A stretch of DNA of 64,000 bases from CAVVIO01 sp963748095 (GTDB taxonomy: Bacteria > Bacteroidota > Bacteroidia > Bacteroidales > UBA10428): positions 17,646-81,645 of the forward strand of contig CAVVIO010000034.1 in assembly GCA_963748095.1 (NCBI GenBank), given 5' to 3'. The translations under genes were made by a program, and so were the position numbers. A model generated the notes under the pieces. It worked only from the letters and a program-made list of their open reading frames with translations, had not been told where the DNA came from and searched no databases. Below, piece after piece: positions 54,524 to 63,884 of the stretch. Within the stretch, counting starts at the first letter, position 1. Each line of letters begins with the position of its first letter.

Positions 54524-56050
54524 ATGAAAAACCTTTCATTTAATAAAAGAATCATCTATACCTTGTTGAGGATGACAGTGGGCTGGCATTTTTTATATGA
54601 AGGTATTTCCAAATTAGTCGTATCCGGCTGGTCATCTGAAAATTTCCTTATTCATTCAACCGGACCTTTTTCGGCAATGTATCAGTTTCTGGCATCGTCG
54701 CCTTTTCTTTTAAAAAGTGTTGACTTTCTGAATATTTACGGATTGATCCTCATTGGTATCGGGTTATTTATCGGTTTATCAGTACGGTATGCAGCTGTTG
54801 CCGGCATTGTATTGCTTACACTTTATTATTTTGTCTATCCTCCCTTTGGCGTCTCATTACTGGGAAACACTGAGGGTCATGTTTTCATTGTAAATAAAAT
54901 ATTTATTGAGGCTGCTCTTTTACTCTTTTTGGCTTTTTCGAGAACAAAGGGATATGACATTGAAAATTTACTTAATCACAGAGAACAGTTTAAAAAAAGT
55001 AATAAGGAAATAACAGGTGATAAAGAACCGGCAAAATCAAGGCGTGAAGCATTAAAAAGCCTTATGTCTTTACCGGTACTAGGCCTGATGGCCTGGGGCG
55101 GATTCCTGAGAAAAAACAAGTACGATGTGGATGTGATCTCCGGGGCGACCATACAGGTAGGTGAGTCCCCTTTAAAAGAATTGAAGGGTGAGTTGCCCAA
55201 AGGGAAGATCGGAACACATGAAATAAGCCGGTTGGTGCTGGGCGGAAATCTTATTGGCGGATGGGCACATGCAAGGGACCTGCTGTATGTTTCTTCGCTG
55301 TTTAAAGCCTACAATACGGAAAAGAAAGTGTATGAAACCCTTATGCTGGCTGAAAAGGCAGGTATCAATACTATCAATATAGGGTTTCCTTCGAATCCAC
55401 TGCTGGCAAAATACAAAAGAATCTCCGGAAGCAGAATGAAAGTAATATCCCAGGTGGGACCCGATATGGACAACAACGATTACTACGGACAGATTAATAA
55501 GGCAATCGATTTTGGTGCCGATATTATACAGGTGCAGGGTAACTGGTGCGACTGGCTGGTTCGTGATCATAAAATAGATGTAGTGGGAAAAATGCTGGAC
55601 CACATAAGAAAGCAGGGATATGCTGCCGGACTTGCCTCACACACTATCGATGCGTTGATTGCCTGTGACGAGTATGGCATTGTTCCCGATTATTTCATGA
55701 AAACAATGCATCACGATAAGTACTGGTCGGCACATCCGGTTGAAAACCGTGTACCTTTCGAAGTGGACGGGGACCGGTACCTGGACCATAACCGGTTTCA
55801 CGACAATCTCTTTTGCCTGTTCCCCGATCGTACCATCGATTTTGTGAACAGGGCCACCATTCCGGTAATGGGATTCAAAGTGCTGGCAGCCGGTGCCATA
55901 GAGCCGGAAGATGGTTTCAAATGGGCGTTTGAGCATGGCGCGGATTTTATCTGTGTGGGGATGTTCGATTTTCAGATCGTAAATAATGTAAATACCACTA
56001 TCAGCATATTAAATAACCTGGCTGAGAGAAAACGTAACTGGTTTGGCTAA
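54524..56050 (+). CDS. DoxX-family membrane domain fused to a TIM-barrel protein
   Basis: This 508-residue protein has an N-terminal membrane part of four hydrophobic segments (about residues 10-145; LLRMTVGWHFLYEGISKL and YAAVAGIVLLTLYYFVYPPF), matching DoxX-like proteins. The linker then has a twin-arginine-like motif with a hydrophobic stretch (KSRREALKSLMSLPVLGLMAWGG, split here at about residues 170-192). A soluble domain from about 230 follows with barrel features: an aldo/keto-reductase-like start (HEISRLVLGGNLIGGWAHARDLLYV), then INTINIGFPSN, ADIIQVQGNW, and GFKVLAAGAIEPEDGFKWAFEHGADFICVGMFDF. The soluble part probably lies outside the cytoplasm or at the membrane. The enzyme reaction is unknown. 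Confidence 0.75.
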   Translation: MKNLSFNKRIIYTLLRMTVGWHFLYEGISKLVVSGWSSENFLIHSTGPFSAMYQFLASSPFLLKSVDFLNIYGLILIGIGLFIGLSVRYAAVAGIVLLTLYYFVYPPFGVSLLGNTEGHVFIVNKIFIEAALLLFLAFSRTKGYDIENLLNHREQFKKSNKEITGDKEPAKSRREALKSLMSLPVLGLMAWGGFLRKNKYDVDVISGATIQVGESPLKELKGELPKGKIGTHEISRLVLGGNLIGGWAHARDLLYVSSLFKAYNTEKKVYETLMLAEKAGINTINIGFPSNPLLAKYKRISGSRMKVISQVGPDMDNNDYYGQINKAIDFGADIIQVQGNWCDWLVRDHKIDVVGKMLDHIRKQGYAAGLASHTIDALIACDEYGIVPDYFMKTMHHDKYWSAHPVENRVPFEVDGDRYLDHNRFHDNLFCLFPDRTIDFVNRATIPVMGFKVLAAGAIEPEDGFKWAFEHGADFICVGMFDFQIVNNVNTTISILNNLAERKRNWFG

Positions 56051-56074
56051 TAATTTCACAGCTTTGGTTTGGCG

Positions 56075-56112
56075 TGCTCCCGAAATTTTCTGTCGGGATG
56101 CTTCGCGATCCA
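56075..56112 (+). repeat. Short hairpin repeat, copy 1
   Basis: GTGCTCCCGAAATTTTCTGT followed by CGGGATGCTTCGC forms a hairpin CCCGA/TCGGG. A diverged copy (GTGCTCCTGACTTTTTCTGT / CTGGATGTTTCGC) is at 62918-62950. Both stand just after genes, so it may be a terminator-like interspersed repeat. Confidence 0.5.
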
Positions 56113-56194
56113 GCGGTCTCACAACACTTTAATAAGGTTTTCAAAAATATAACCGGTATGACCCAAAAGAATAACGTACTTTAAATTAAACAAT

Positions 56195-56869
56195 ATGTCA
56201 AATGTATTAATAACAGGGGCCTCCGGAATGGTTGGCAAAGGTGTGTTGTTGGAATGTATTAAAAGTCCTTCAATCAGGTCGGTTACACTAATTGCCCGCT
56301 CGACTGTTGGTGTCCAGGATCCTAAAATAAAAGAAATAATCCTTCCGGATTTTATGGAAATTGATTCCGTTAAAAACCAACTGAAAGACATCGATGCCTG
56401 TTTTCATTGCATGGGTGTTTCGTCAATGGGTATGAGTGAAGAAAAGTATACACAACTCACATTTGAGATCACTAAAAAACTGGCCGATATGTGTTTTGAG
56501 CTCAATCCTGATATGACATTCAATTACGTCTCGGGAACCGGTACAGACAGTTCTGAAAAGGGCCGGATAATGTGGGCGAGGGTAAAAGGTAAAACAGAAA
56601 ATTATATTCTGTCCAGGGGATTTCAAAAATCCTATATGTTCCGGCCCGGGGTTATCATCCCCGAAAATGGCATAAAATCCCGTACCAGGCTTTACAACAG
56701 GCTGTACATCATTATGAGGCCCTTTTTCCCATTGTTAAAAAAACAGAACAGTATAACCACTACTACCAAAATTGGTCAGACAATGATAAATTCTCTGATT
56801 AAGCCTGCATATGACTCTGTTTACCTCGACAATAAATTAATCAATAAATTAGCCGGACAAATCGAATAA
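56195..56869 (+). CDS. NAD(P)-binding SDR-like oxidoreductase/epimerase
   Basis: This 224-residue Rossmann-fold protein has the N-terminal nucleotide-binding motif GASGMVGKG. It resembles the small atypical-SDR group (HTATIP2/Oxr-like NmrA relatives) with FNYVSGTGTDSSEKGRIMWARVKGKTE and MFRPGVI as the characteristic parts; the YxxxK site appears as WARVKGK here. Length is short for a full SDR but normal for this group. It lies 144 bp after the DoxX fusion gene on the same strand. No specific substrate can be named. Confidence 0.8.
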   Translation: MSNVLITGASGMVGKGVLLECIKSPSIRSVTLIARSTVGVQDPKIKEIILPDFMEIDSVKNQLKDIDACFHCMGVSSMGMSEEKYTQLTFEITKKLADMCFELNPDMTFNYVSGTGTDSSEKGRIMWARVKGKTENYILSRGFQKSYMFRPGVIIPENGIKSRTRLYNRLYIIMRPFFPLLKKQNSITTTTKIGQTMINSLIKPAYDSVYLDNKLINKLAGQIE

Positions 56870-56952
56870 AATAGTTGGAACTTATTAAAGGGTTTAAATG
56901 AAAATTAACATCTATTAATGACCGGTTTTCAAAATCACTAAATAAATTTACT

Positions 56953-57204
56953 ATGATCAAGAAAGGATTTTTAACGAACAACACAGGACGTAATTCAAAA
57001 GACACACGCTATGTTTCAGTTGCAGGCAGGTCAATATTATATTTAGGAGTAGTGATCTTAATCGCCGCTTTGGTTTATATGATTGCTAATTTTGCAAAAG
57101 CAGATACTATCATCCATGTATGGCTACCGTTTATGATTGCCGGAGTATTCCTGATATTTATGAGTCAATTGATTAATTGGAATTATTTAAGACATCATAG
57201 ATAA
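56953..57204 (+). CDS. Small two-helix membrane protein
   Basis: This 83-residue protein has two hydrophobic helices (about 29-47 SILYLGVVILIAALVYMIA and 57-75 HVWLPFMIAGVFLIFMSQL) and a basic N-terminus. I do not recognise a family. It follows the SDR-like gene by 83 bp and is probably co-transcribed with it. Confidence 0.7.
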   Translation: MIKKGFLTNNTGRNSKDTRYVSVAGRSILYLGVVILIAALVYMIANFAKADTIIHVWLPFMIAGVFLIFMSQLINWNYLRHHR

Positions 57205-57550
57205 AAACAACTGTGACTAAGCCTTATAAAACATAGCGGACTTCCATGTAGGTTCAGGATTGTACCAAACCGATTCAGGCTTAGCAAAGAATAAAAATTA
57301 ACAATGTCAGGAATTTTAAAAAATAATACACCGCCTGATTTAAAACGGAAAAGAGATTTGTACACGCATATCGGTAGAGACACGATGCATAATGAAATAA
57401 TCATAAATGGTAACATTACTTACAGTGAAACCGTAATAATTACTGCAATATAAAATATTAAACAACGACTTAAAAACGATTCAGTATTGAGTTTTCGAAA
57501 TTACTTGTTATTCTTGTACTATTAATAGTTATTGGTTTAAATAAAAACGT
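57205..57550. other. 346-bp gap with a possible micro-ORF and repeat-like sequence
   Basis: A 49-codon ORF (57304-57453, beginning MSGILKNNTPPDL) contains the motif GTAGAGACACGATGCAT. A similar motif (GTGGAGACGCGATTGAT) lies at 60464. I regard it as a decayed interspersed repeat rather than a gene. No other feature was seen. Confidence 0.4.
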
Positions 57551-59500
57551 ATGAAATACCGTATATCCTTCATCCTGTTAGCTACATTATTCTCTTTCTC
57601 TGCACAGGCTCAGAATTACAGTTTTGAGAAAACACCCAAATGGGTTAAAACAATCAATTTCCGGAATGATTCTTCCATTTCAAAGTACGATGCCTTATCG
57701 GGATATTATTTTTCACTGGTCGACTACCAGGCGAATCTTGAAGATGAAGCCTATTTTAATCATGAGGTCATAAATGTTGTGTCGTATAGCGGGATTACCC
57801 AGGCGTCCCAACTATCGGTATCGTATGATACTTCTTATCAGCAGTTGATATTTCATCATCTTTATATATGGAGAAACGGGGAAAAAATTGATCGCACCAA
57901 CGATCTGAAGTTTCAGACCATGAATAATGAATATAAACTCAACGAGGGAATTTATACAGGTAAAATAACAGCTTATGATATTTTAAGTGACATACGAAAA
58001 GATGATCTAATAGATTTTGCCTATACGTTAAAAGGTGACAACCCGATATTTGATAACGAAAAATACCTTTTTATTCCATTGGAAACAATAAACCAGGCTG
58101 CATTGTATTCTGTCCGTATACTGTTTCCTAAAGAAAAGGATTATAACTATAAATGTATTCATTGCGACAGTCTCAGCTACTCCGATACAATAGCCGGCAA
58201 CTACCGTCAAATCGAAATTCAGACCAGTTGTATCAAACCGGTCAAATATGAGGATTATATGCCTTCCTGGTCGATGCCATCCAGGTATTTTACTTTAAGC
58301 AGCTTTAAGTCGTGGAAAGATGTAAACACCTGGGCACAACGGGTTTTTGCACTAAATAAAGAACCCGAACTGAAAAGTGTTTTTGATGAAATATTTACGG
58401 GAAAAGAACCGGAAGAAGAAAAAATCAATAAAATAATCGACTATGTTCAGAACGATATCCGTTACATGGGCATTGAATCCGGTATCGGAAGTATAAAACC
58501 GTTTCCGCCCGAACAGGTAGTAAAGCAACGGTTTGGTGATTGTAAAGATAAATCTCTATTGCTGGTTTCACTTCTTAAGAAAGCAGGCATTAAAAAAGCT
58601 TATCCGGTACTGGTAAATGCCAGTATGAAGCAGAAAACGGATAAACTTTATCCCAGTAACGAAGTTTTTAACCACAGCATTGTCAGGTTTGAATACAATG
58701 ACAGTATTTATTGGGTCGATCCTACTATTGCCATGCAGGGTGGAAGTTTTAAAGACTTATCGAATTATGATTACGGTAAGGTTTTAATTGTTGGCATGCC
58801 TACGGATTCCCTGCAGGATATGTCTCCCCGGAAAATAGAATCAGGCGTGAACCTGGTTGATGAATTGACGGTAAAATCTTTTACAGAACCAGTAGAATTA
58901 AAAATGTCCTCGACCAGGTACGGCATGGAAGCAGATAACAGAAGGGCTGTACTGGAATATTATTCGGCCCAGAAGCTTTCTGATATGGTAACCGAAGAGT
59001 TAAAGTCCATCTACCCGACGGTAAACAAAACATCTGAAGTAGGTATTACAGATAACAGTAAAGATGACACTTTTACTTTGGGGTATAATTACGAGGTTGA
59101 CGGAATTTGGCAAAGTATAGACAAGGGAACAAACGGGGCAACCAATAATTTCAGGATGTTTAAATATCAACCTCAGTCGTTGTATCAATATATGAAAATG
59201 CCTGCCTGTCAGGAGCGGAAATATGATTATGAATGGTTTAATTATCCTATGAATCTGAATTACAGTGTTATTTTTCATTTCCCAAAGGATATGTTAATAA
59301 GTGATGACTATCATTTTTATGATAACGAATATTTTACCCTCGAAGAAAAGATCGAACAATTAAACAGCAGTTCTTTTAAGATTGATTATCATTTTAAAAC
59401 AAAATCAACGATTATCAAAGCGAAAGACTTTAAAAAAATATGCGATCAGAAAACCACTATAGTAAACAGTTTACCCGAAATTATTATATTCCCGAAATAA
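57551..59500 (+). CDS. DUF3857/transglutaminase-like envelope protein
   Basis: This 649-residue protein has a signal peptide (ending FSAQA|Q). The N-terminal DUF3857 region (about 45-240) includes WRNGEKIDRTNDLKF and IDFAYTLKGDNPIF. A transglutaminase-like core (about 280-400) follows with VQNDIRYMGIESGIG, the catalytic Cys in FGDCKDKS (near 330), His in FNHSIV (near 374) and Asp in WVDPT (near 390). The C-terminal part (about 420-640) is beta-rich. All three catalytic residues are visible, so protein cross-linking or a peptidase-like activity is possible; a firm substrate is not known for this family. The next gene (MORN repeats) starts 12 bp later. Confidence 0.88.
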   Translation: MKYRISFILLATLFSFSAQAQNYSFEKTPKWVKTINFRNDSSISKYDALSGYYFSLVDYQANLEDEAYFNHEVINVVSYSGITQASQLSVSYDTSYQQLIFHHLYIWRNGEKIDRTNDLKFQTMNNEYKLNEGIYTGKITAYDILSDIRKDDLIDFAYTLKGDNPIFDNEKYLFIPLETINQAALYSVRILFPKEKDYNYKCIHCDSLSYSDTIAGNYRQIEIQTSCIKPVKYEDYMPSWSMPSRYFTLSSFKSWKDVNTWAQRVFALNKEPELKSVFDEIFTGKEPEEEKINKIIDYVQNDIRYMGIESGIGSIKPFPPEQVVKQRFGDCKDKSLLLVSLLKKAGIKKAYPVLVNASMKQKTDKLYPSNEVFNHSIVRFEYNDSIYWVDPTIAMQGGSFKDLSNYDYGKVLIVGMPTDSLQDMSPRKIESGVNLVDELTVKSFTEPVELKMSSTRYGMEADNRRAVLEYYSAQKLSDMVTEELKSIYPTVNKTSEVGITDNSKDDTFTLGYNYEVDGIWQSIDKGTNGATNNFRMFKYQPQSLYQYMKMPACQERKYDYEWFNYPMNLNYSVIFHFPKDMLISDDYHFYDNEYFTLEEKIEQLNSSSFKIDYHFKTKSTIIKAKDFKKICDQKTTIVNSLPEIIIFPK

Positions 59501-59512
59501 ATTTATATTCCC

Positions 59513-60442
59513 ATGAAAGCGATAACAATAGGATTCCTTTTTGTATGCGTAGCGTTGAGTAATAGTTACGCGCAGGATACGCTTACTATTTACTACGATA
59601 AAAACTGGAAAGAAATATCCAATAAGGATATGGCTGAATATTACAGAAAAGCATTTACAGACAGTAACAACGTATGGACTGCTCATGACTATTATATAAG
59701 TAATAAAATTCAGATGACGGGTACTTTCAAATCAAAAAAGTTGAAAATAAAGCAGGGTCAATTTGTATATTACTACGAAAATGGTAATATTTCTTCCGAG
59801 GGCAGGTATGTTAACGATAAAAGAGAAGGAACCTGGATTGATAATCATGAAAACGGGCAAAAAAACTATGAAGGAACGTTTAAAAATAATAAAGGAGAAG
59901 GAAAGTGGTGTTACTGGTATGAAACCGGAGAAAAAAAGGCGGAGGGCGAATTTCTGAATGATAAGAAAGAAGGCGTATGGAGTTACTGGTATGAAAACGG
60001 ACAAAAAAAATCTGAAGGAAAATATGTTGCAAACAGTACGGAAGGTATCTGGAATTATTGGCATGAAAGCGGCGAACAAAGGGCACAGGGTAAATTTGTG
60101 AATGATAATAAGGATGGCTTGTGGAAATACTGGTACACAAACGGTCAGTTGGACAGTAAAGAGGTTTTTAATAACGGTACTATATTATCGACAACCGGAT
60201 ATTTTGAGAATGGCGCCATGAAATTCAAAGAGGAATTCAAAAACAATAAAAAACAGGGTGAAGGTGAATACTGGAATGCTGACGGACTAATGACATTTAA
60301 AGGGAATTATAACAAAGGGAAAAAAGAAGGTGAATGGATCCGGTATTTTCCGGATGGCAATATGAAGCTCTATTATAAAAACGGTGTTTATCAGGGAAAA
60401 CAACTGGGTGGAATTATCAGGGTTAACAATATTCAACAGTAA
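59513..60442 (+). CDS. MORN-repeat (YwqK-like) secreted protein
   Basis: This 309-residue protein has a signal peptide (MKAITIGFLFVCVALSNSYA|Q). Then come about ten MORN_2/YwqK-type repeats of about 23 residues with the pattern YYENG--SSEG-YVNDKREGTW (about residues 75-290). In other Bacteroidota such proteins are sometimes labelled antitoxins, but no toxin partner is visible here and the signal peptide argues for an extracytoplasmic structural role. It is 12 bp after the DUF3857 gene, so an operon is likely. Confidence 0.85.
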   Translation: MKAITIGFLFVCVALSNSYAQDTLTIYYDKNWKEISNKDMAEYYRKAFTDSNNVWTAHDYYISNKIQMTGTFKSKKLKIKQGQFVYYYENGNISSEGRYVNDKREGTWIDNHENGQKNYEGTFKNNKGEGKWCYWYETGEKKAEGEFLNDKKEGVWSYWYENGQKKSEGKYVANSTEGIWNYWHESGEQRAQGKFVNDNKDGLWKYWYTNGQLDSKEVFNNGTILSTTGYFENGAMKFKEEFKNNKKQGEGEYWNADGLMTFKGNYNKGKKEGEWIRYFPDGNMKLYYKNGVYQGKQLGGIIRVNNIQQ

Positions 60443-60655
60443 TAAAATTTTATACACATTAGGTGGAGACGCGATTGATATGGAGATGCGATGCATTCGA
60501 TAAATGGTATATCAGTTTTAGAATATGAGTTTGAAATTATTACTATCACAAGATAAACTTCCGTATAGCATACTTCTTTAAGCAAGTTATATTACCAAAA
60601 TCTATGTATACATACAGATCATATACCAGTAGCAGAAACTTAATCTCATCTTAAA

Positions 60656-62182
60656 ATGAAAAGAAAAATTTTTGTATTCACACTAATGATCTTAACCCTT
60701 AAATTATTTGGTCAGGACATCTTGTTTGAAAAAGACATAAAATTAATCTCGGTTTTGAAGGATAAAAGAGAGTCATTGCCTGTTGTAAACCAGTCTAAAA
60801 GTGAGCTGGCACTGTTTCTGCTGGACAACCAGAAAATAAACTGCCTGCTCTTTAACAAAGATTATGAACTGACAGATGAATTCACTACTATCAGGCCCGG
60901 CAGGAAATTCAGTGTCCTGTTAGGATACAGTATCACCCGGAACCGGTACCATTTATTTTTTACGAATAACAACAAAAAACAATTTTATATAGAGTCAATA
61001 AATATCCCGGGTAAAAATTCTCAAGGCAAACAAACTAATATTAAACTAAGATCTGAGAGATTTTTGGAATCAATAAGTTATAAAGGAAAATTCTATATAC
61101 TTACAATAAAAGATCTATCATCCGTTTTAAAGCTCTATGTTTTCGAGGGAGACACTTTATCCCAAACCGGACAATTTGATTTTTCATCATATAAGTTTTC
61201 CAATACTGATTATTATAAATTATCTGATGTATTTAACGGAGGCACTTCTGTTTACCGGGCGACACCAAAGATTAATAAAATTGATATCAGTAATCCGAAT
61301 CCGCTTGATTTAACAGTAAATGAAAATAAAGTTTATTATTTCGGTGACAAATTATACCTGACCCTTGATAATGATAAAAATAACACCAAACTGATCACGA
61401 TAGATCTGAAAGACCTAAGCAGTGAGATCAAATTTTTTGATCAGATTAAAACCGGTTGTGGTAATACACTTAATACGAAATCCAATTCGTATGTATATCG
61501 TAATTATTTATACCAGGTTAAAGCATGCAGTAACGAATTAGCTTTCCGGATAACCAATATTACAAATGATTCAATAATGAAGGAATACCGGGTTAAAAGC
61601 GATGAAGAGATCACTTTTAAAAATTCTCCGCTGATGCAGGAAGGTGGCAGAAGTATTTTTGCGCAGGGTAAAGAAAAAGAACTTGATAAGACAAAGCAGG
61701 TGTTAAGGAAGATATGCGCAGATGATATTGGTATATCGGTAAGACCATTAACAGAAAATGTTGAGATAACAATCGGGGGGGTTATGGAAGTTCAGGTAGG
61801 GGGAAGAGGTGCGACAATGCCAATGTCTTCAGCCGGGCCATCGTTTTCAGCTCCTTACGGTACAGTTACTACAGCACCGGTTTACCATTATAATCCCTCC
61901 ATGTATGGATACAATATGTATACTTTAACGAGGGCTGTTTATTTTAAAAGTTTAATGGATAAAATTACTTTCGATCATGTGGAAGGAAAAGCACCGGATA
62001 ACGTCTACGACAAGATCAAAGATTTTGAAAATGGTTTAAATAATAAAATGAAAGACATTTTATTTAATGGTGATTTAAATAATGCAACGTCGGAGACCAT
62101 ATTTAAAGTGGATAATTATTATGTTTTGGGCTATTACAACAAATATAAACATGAATACTATTTACTAAAGTTCACAAACTAA
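60656..62182 (+). CDS. Secreted protein of unknown function
   Basis: This 508-residue protein begins with a signal peptide (MKRKIFVFTLMILTLKLFG|Q). The body is rich in beta-strand-like repeats (about 50-330: KYHLFF-like and LYLTLDNDKNNTKLITIDLKDL), which suggests a propeller. A Gly/Pro/Ser/Tyr-rich stretch (about 365-425: TIGGVMEVQVGGRGATMPMSSAG, split, then YHYNPSMYGYNMY) is followed by an Asn/Lys-rich helical end. I recognise no family. It is monocistronic as far as can be seen, 213 bp after the MORN gene. Confidence 0.7.
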   Translation: MKRKIFVFTLMILTLKLFGQDILFEKDIKLISVLKDKRESLPVVNQSKSELALFLLDNQKINCLLFNKDYELTDEFTTIRPGRKFSVLLGYSITRNRYHLFFTNNNKKQFYIESINIPGKNSQGKQTNIKLRSERFLESISYKGKFYILTIKDLSSVLKLYVFEGDTLSQTGQFDFSSYKFSNTDYYKLSDVFNGGTSVYRATPKINKIDISNPNPLDLTVNENKVYYFGDKLYLTLDNDKNNTKLITIDLKDLSSEIKFFDQIKTGCGNTLNTKSNSYVYRNYLYQVKACSNELAFRITNITNDSIMKEYRVKSDEEITFKNSPLMQEGGRSIFAQGKEKELDKTKQVLRKICADDIGISVRPLTENVEITIGGVMEVQVGGRGATMPMSSAGPSFSAPYGTVTTAPVYHYNPSMYGYNMYTLTRAVYFKSLMDKITFDHVEGKAPDNVYDKIKDFENGLNNKMKDILFNGDLNNATSETIFKVDNYYVLGYYNKYKHEYYLLKFTN

Positions 62183-62296
62183 TGCAGACGGAATGTTATT
62201 CATTTGCCGGCAAAAACACCAACGAAACCTTACCGGCAAACAGGCAATATAAGCTGACCTCTGCAAGGATGATTAACGGATAAATAATGAGTTGCT

Positions 62297-62500
62297 ATGA
62301 CAACAGATTTCAAAAACGTAATGTCGCAACGAACTGATGAAGAATTAATCAGGATCGTGACTGTTCAACGGGATGACTATCAGCCAATGGCTGTAGTGGC
62401 AGCAGAGGATGAAATTCAGAAACGCGGAATTGATCTGACAAAAATCGAAGAAGTAAAGACGGATCTTGAAGAGAAAATTGAAGAGTTAAAAGGAATTTGA
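62297..62500 (+). CDS. Small soluble protein upstream of the RDD gene
   Basis: This 67-residue acidic protein (MTTDFKNVMSQRTDEELIRIV...YQPMAVVAAEDEIQKRG) has no signal peptide, and its second half is likely helical. Small proteins of this kind are often encoded near RDD membrane genes in this phylum, but I cannot name a function. The RDD gene starts 19 bp after its stop. Confidence 0.7.
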   Translation: MTTDFKNVMSQRTDEELIRIVTVQRDDYQPMAVVAAEDEIQKRGIDLTKIEEVKTDLEEKIEELKGI

Positions 62501-62519
62501 TTCAAAAAGGGTTAATTCA

Positions 62520-62897
62520 ATGATAAGATTATTAAATTTTATAATTGACTCATTCGCTTTCCTGATAGTTTTTTTAATTCTTGCATATATATTCGGACTA
62601 TTTTTCAATACTGACAATCCATTAATAATTAAAACTGCAGGATTCATTTTACTGATCGTTGCATTTTTTGGATATTATGTCTTTATGGAGTACAAATACC
62701 AAAAAACGATTGGTAAATTAATTACAAAAACCAAAGTGTTAAGAATAGACGGGGAAAAGGCCCAGCTGGGAGATATTATAACACGAACTTTCTGCAGGCT
62801 GATTCCTTTTGACAGACTGTCCTATATATTTACTATAAATGGATTACATGACAGATTATCTTTTACGACAGTAATAAATGATGATAAAGAAAATTAA
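62520..62897 (+). CDS. RDD-family membrane protein
   Basis: This 125-residue protein has two hydrophobic helices near residues 10-30 and 38-60 followed by the RDD-family consensus TIGKLITKTKVLRIDGEKAQ and TRTFCRLIPFDRLSYIF. The charged N-terminus (RLLNFIIDS) contains the Arg-Asp pattern that names the family. Function is not established beyond suggestions of ion transport. It is probably co-transcribed with the small protein gene. Confidence 0.85.
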   Translation: MIRLLNFIIDSFAFLIVFLILAYIFGLFFNTDNPLIIKTAGFILLIVAFFGYYVFMEYKYQKTIGKLITKTKVLRIDGEKAQLGDIITRTFCRLIPFDRLSYIFTINGLHDRLSFTTVINDDKEN

Positions 62898-62917
62898 TGA
62901 AATACTGCCCCGCTGAT

Positions 62918-62952
62918 GTGCTCCTGACTTTTTCTGTCTGGATGTTTCGCAT
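62918..62952 (+). repeat. Short hairpin repeat, copy 2
   Basis: This is a diverged copy of the 56075-56112 element (GTGCTCCTGACTTTTTCTGT, CTGGATGTTTCGC), just after the RDD gene. Mutations weaken the hairpin. Confidence 0.45.
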
Positions 62953-63036
62953 GCCCATTTAAATTTCTCCCTGACATAACGGAAATTCAAAACCGGGATT
63001 CTCTCAACAGAAATAATAATAAGATAATTTTAATTA

Positions 63037-63459
63037 TTAGCGGTTCTCCCCGCTGGCGGGTGCAGGGGGTGGATTCTTTTCTCTTTCTTCAATCCACACT
63101 ATCAGGCTCCTTCTCACATTCTCCATATCTTTCAAAACTTCTTCATCCTGAAACCTTAAAATGGTAAAGCCGGCTTTGATCAATTCTTCCTGTCTCTTCA
63201 AATCATTTTTAAAAATATCTTCATCATCATGACTGATGCCATCCACTTCTATAATCAGTTTTAGTTCCGTACACATAAAATCTGCAATATAATTTAATAC
63301 GGGTCTTTGTCTGCGAAACTGATACCCTTTCATCATTCGTGCCCTGAGAACATATTTCCAGAGACAGGCTTCGGCTTTGGTCATGTTCTTTCGCAGGTGA
63401 TTGGCAAATGGTTGCAGTTTTTTGTTGTAGAGGTAGTTGTTGGATTTGTCTGTTTTCAT
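63037..63459 (-). CDS. DUF559 (Vsr-like endonuclease-fold) protein inside inverted repeats
   Basis: This 140-residue protein matches DUF559: LWKYVLRAR..KGYQFRRQRPVLNYIADFMCTELKLIIEVDG (split) and QEELIKAGFTILRFQDEEV. The core is a PD-(D/E)XK endonuclease fold (Asp in YIADF, Glu in IIEVDG). The last residues (NPPPAPASGENR) are encoded by the left GC-rich inverted repeat (63046-63073), and the start lies 18 bp from the right repeat (63477-63506). The whole gene is thus enclosed like cargo. Biochemical activity of most DUF559 proteins is untested; relation to very-short-patch repair or to mobility is inference. A deleted second copy lies at 63671-63871. Confidence 0.82.
   Translation of the reverse strand: MKTDKSNNYLYNKKLQPFANHLRKNMTKAEACLWKYVLRARMMKGYQFRRQRPVLNYIADFMCTELKLIIEVDGISHDDEDIFKNDLKRQEELIKAGFTILRFQDEEVLKDMENVRRSLIVWIEEREKNPPPAPASGENR
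63046..63073 (+). repeat. Left inverted repeat of the DUF559 element (copy 1)
   Basis: CTCCCCGCTGGCGGG then TGCAGGGGGTGGA. Its reverse complement (TCCACCCCCTGCA..GCCAGCGGGG) matches the right repeat at 63477-63506 with a short gap. The inner CCCCGC-TG-GCGGG is itself palindromic. Confidence 0.7.
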
Positions 63460-63476
63460 TTGTTTGTTTGTTTTTT

Positions 63477-63506
63477 TCCACCCCCTTTATCCCCCGCCAG
63501 CGGGGG
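63477..63506 (+). repeat. Right inverted repeat of the DUF559 element (copy 1)
   Basis: TCCACCCCCTTTATCCCCC then GCCAGCGGGGG. It corresponds to the reverse complement of the left repeat, so the gene is bounded by inverted ends about 28-30 bp long. Confidence 0.7.
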
Positions 63507-63670
63507 ACAGTGCAGGAAACTAGGCTTAGCTGATAAGTAAGGATGACTTACCAATAATGATTGTACAAAAGATATTGCTATAAATTTAAACCGTTTTAGG
63601 GTATTTCATGCTATAGGTAACTATAAAATCATTCTCTAATTAATGGATTAATAAACACAGAAAATTATTA

Positions 63671-63871
63671 TTAAAAAGAACAGTTTATTTTAAAAGAAAT
63701 TTTGAATCTAGCGATTTCCCCCGCTGGCGGGGGTGCAGGGGGTGGATTTTTTTCCCTGAGAACATATTTCCAGAGGCAGGCTTCCGCTTTGGTCATGTTT
63801 TTTCGCAGGTGATTGGCGAATGGTTGTAGCTTATTATTGTAGAGGTAATTGTTTGATTTATCTGCTTTCAT
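63671..63871 (-). pseudogene. Internally deleted second DUF559 copy
   Basis: The N-terminal 39 residues (KADKSNNYLYNNKLQPFANH..., TKAEACLWKYVLR) match the first copy almost perfectly, but the sequence then jumps directly to EKNPPPAPPPAGE, which is the C-terminal part. About 85 residues, including the catalytic core, are missing. The remaining frame runs out through the left repeat into downstream DNA. It is enclosed by its own inverted repeats (63718-63746 and 63885-63914), so it is a defective copy of the same element. Confidence 0.78.
63718..63746 (+). repeat. Left inverted repeat of DUF559 element copy 2
   Basis: CCCCCGCTGGCGGGGG then TGCAGGGGGTGGA, a longer and more perfect form of the copy 1 left end. 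Confidence 0.7.
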
Positions 63872-63884
63872 TTGTTTTTATTTC

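Noticed and set aside
57304..57453. 49-codon ORF with a GAGACACGATGCAT motif
   Set aside because: The motif recurs in non-coding DNA at 60464 in a different frame, so the ORF is more likely part of a decayed interspersed repeat.
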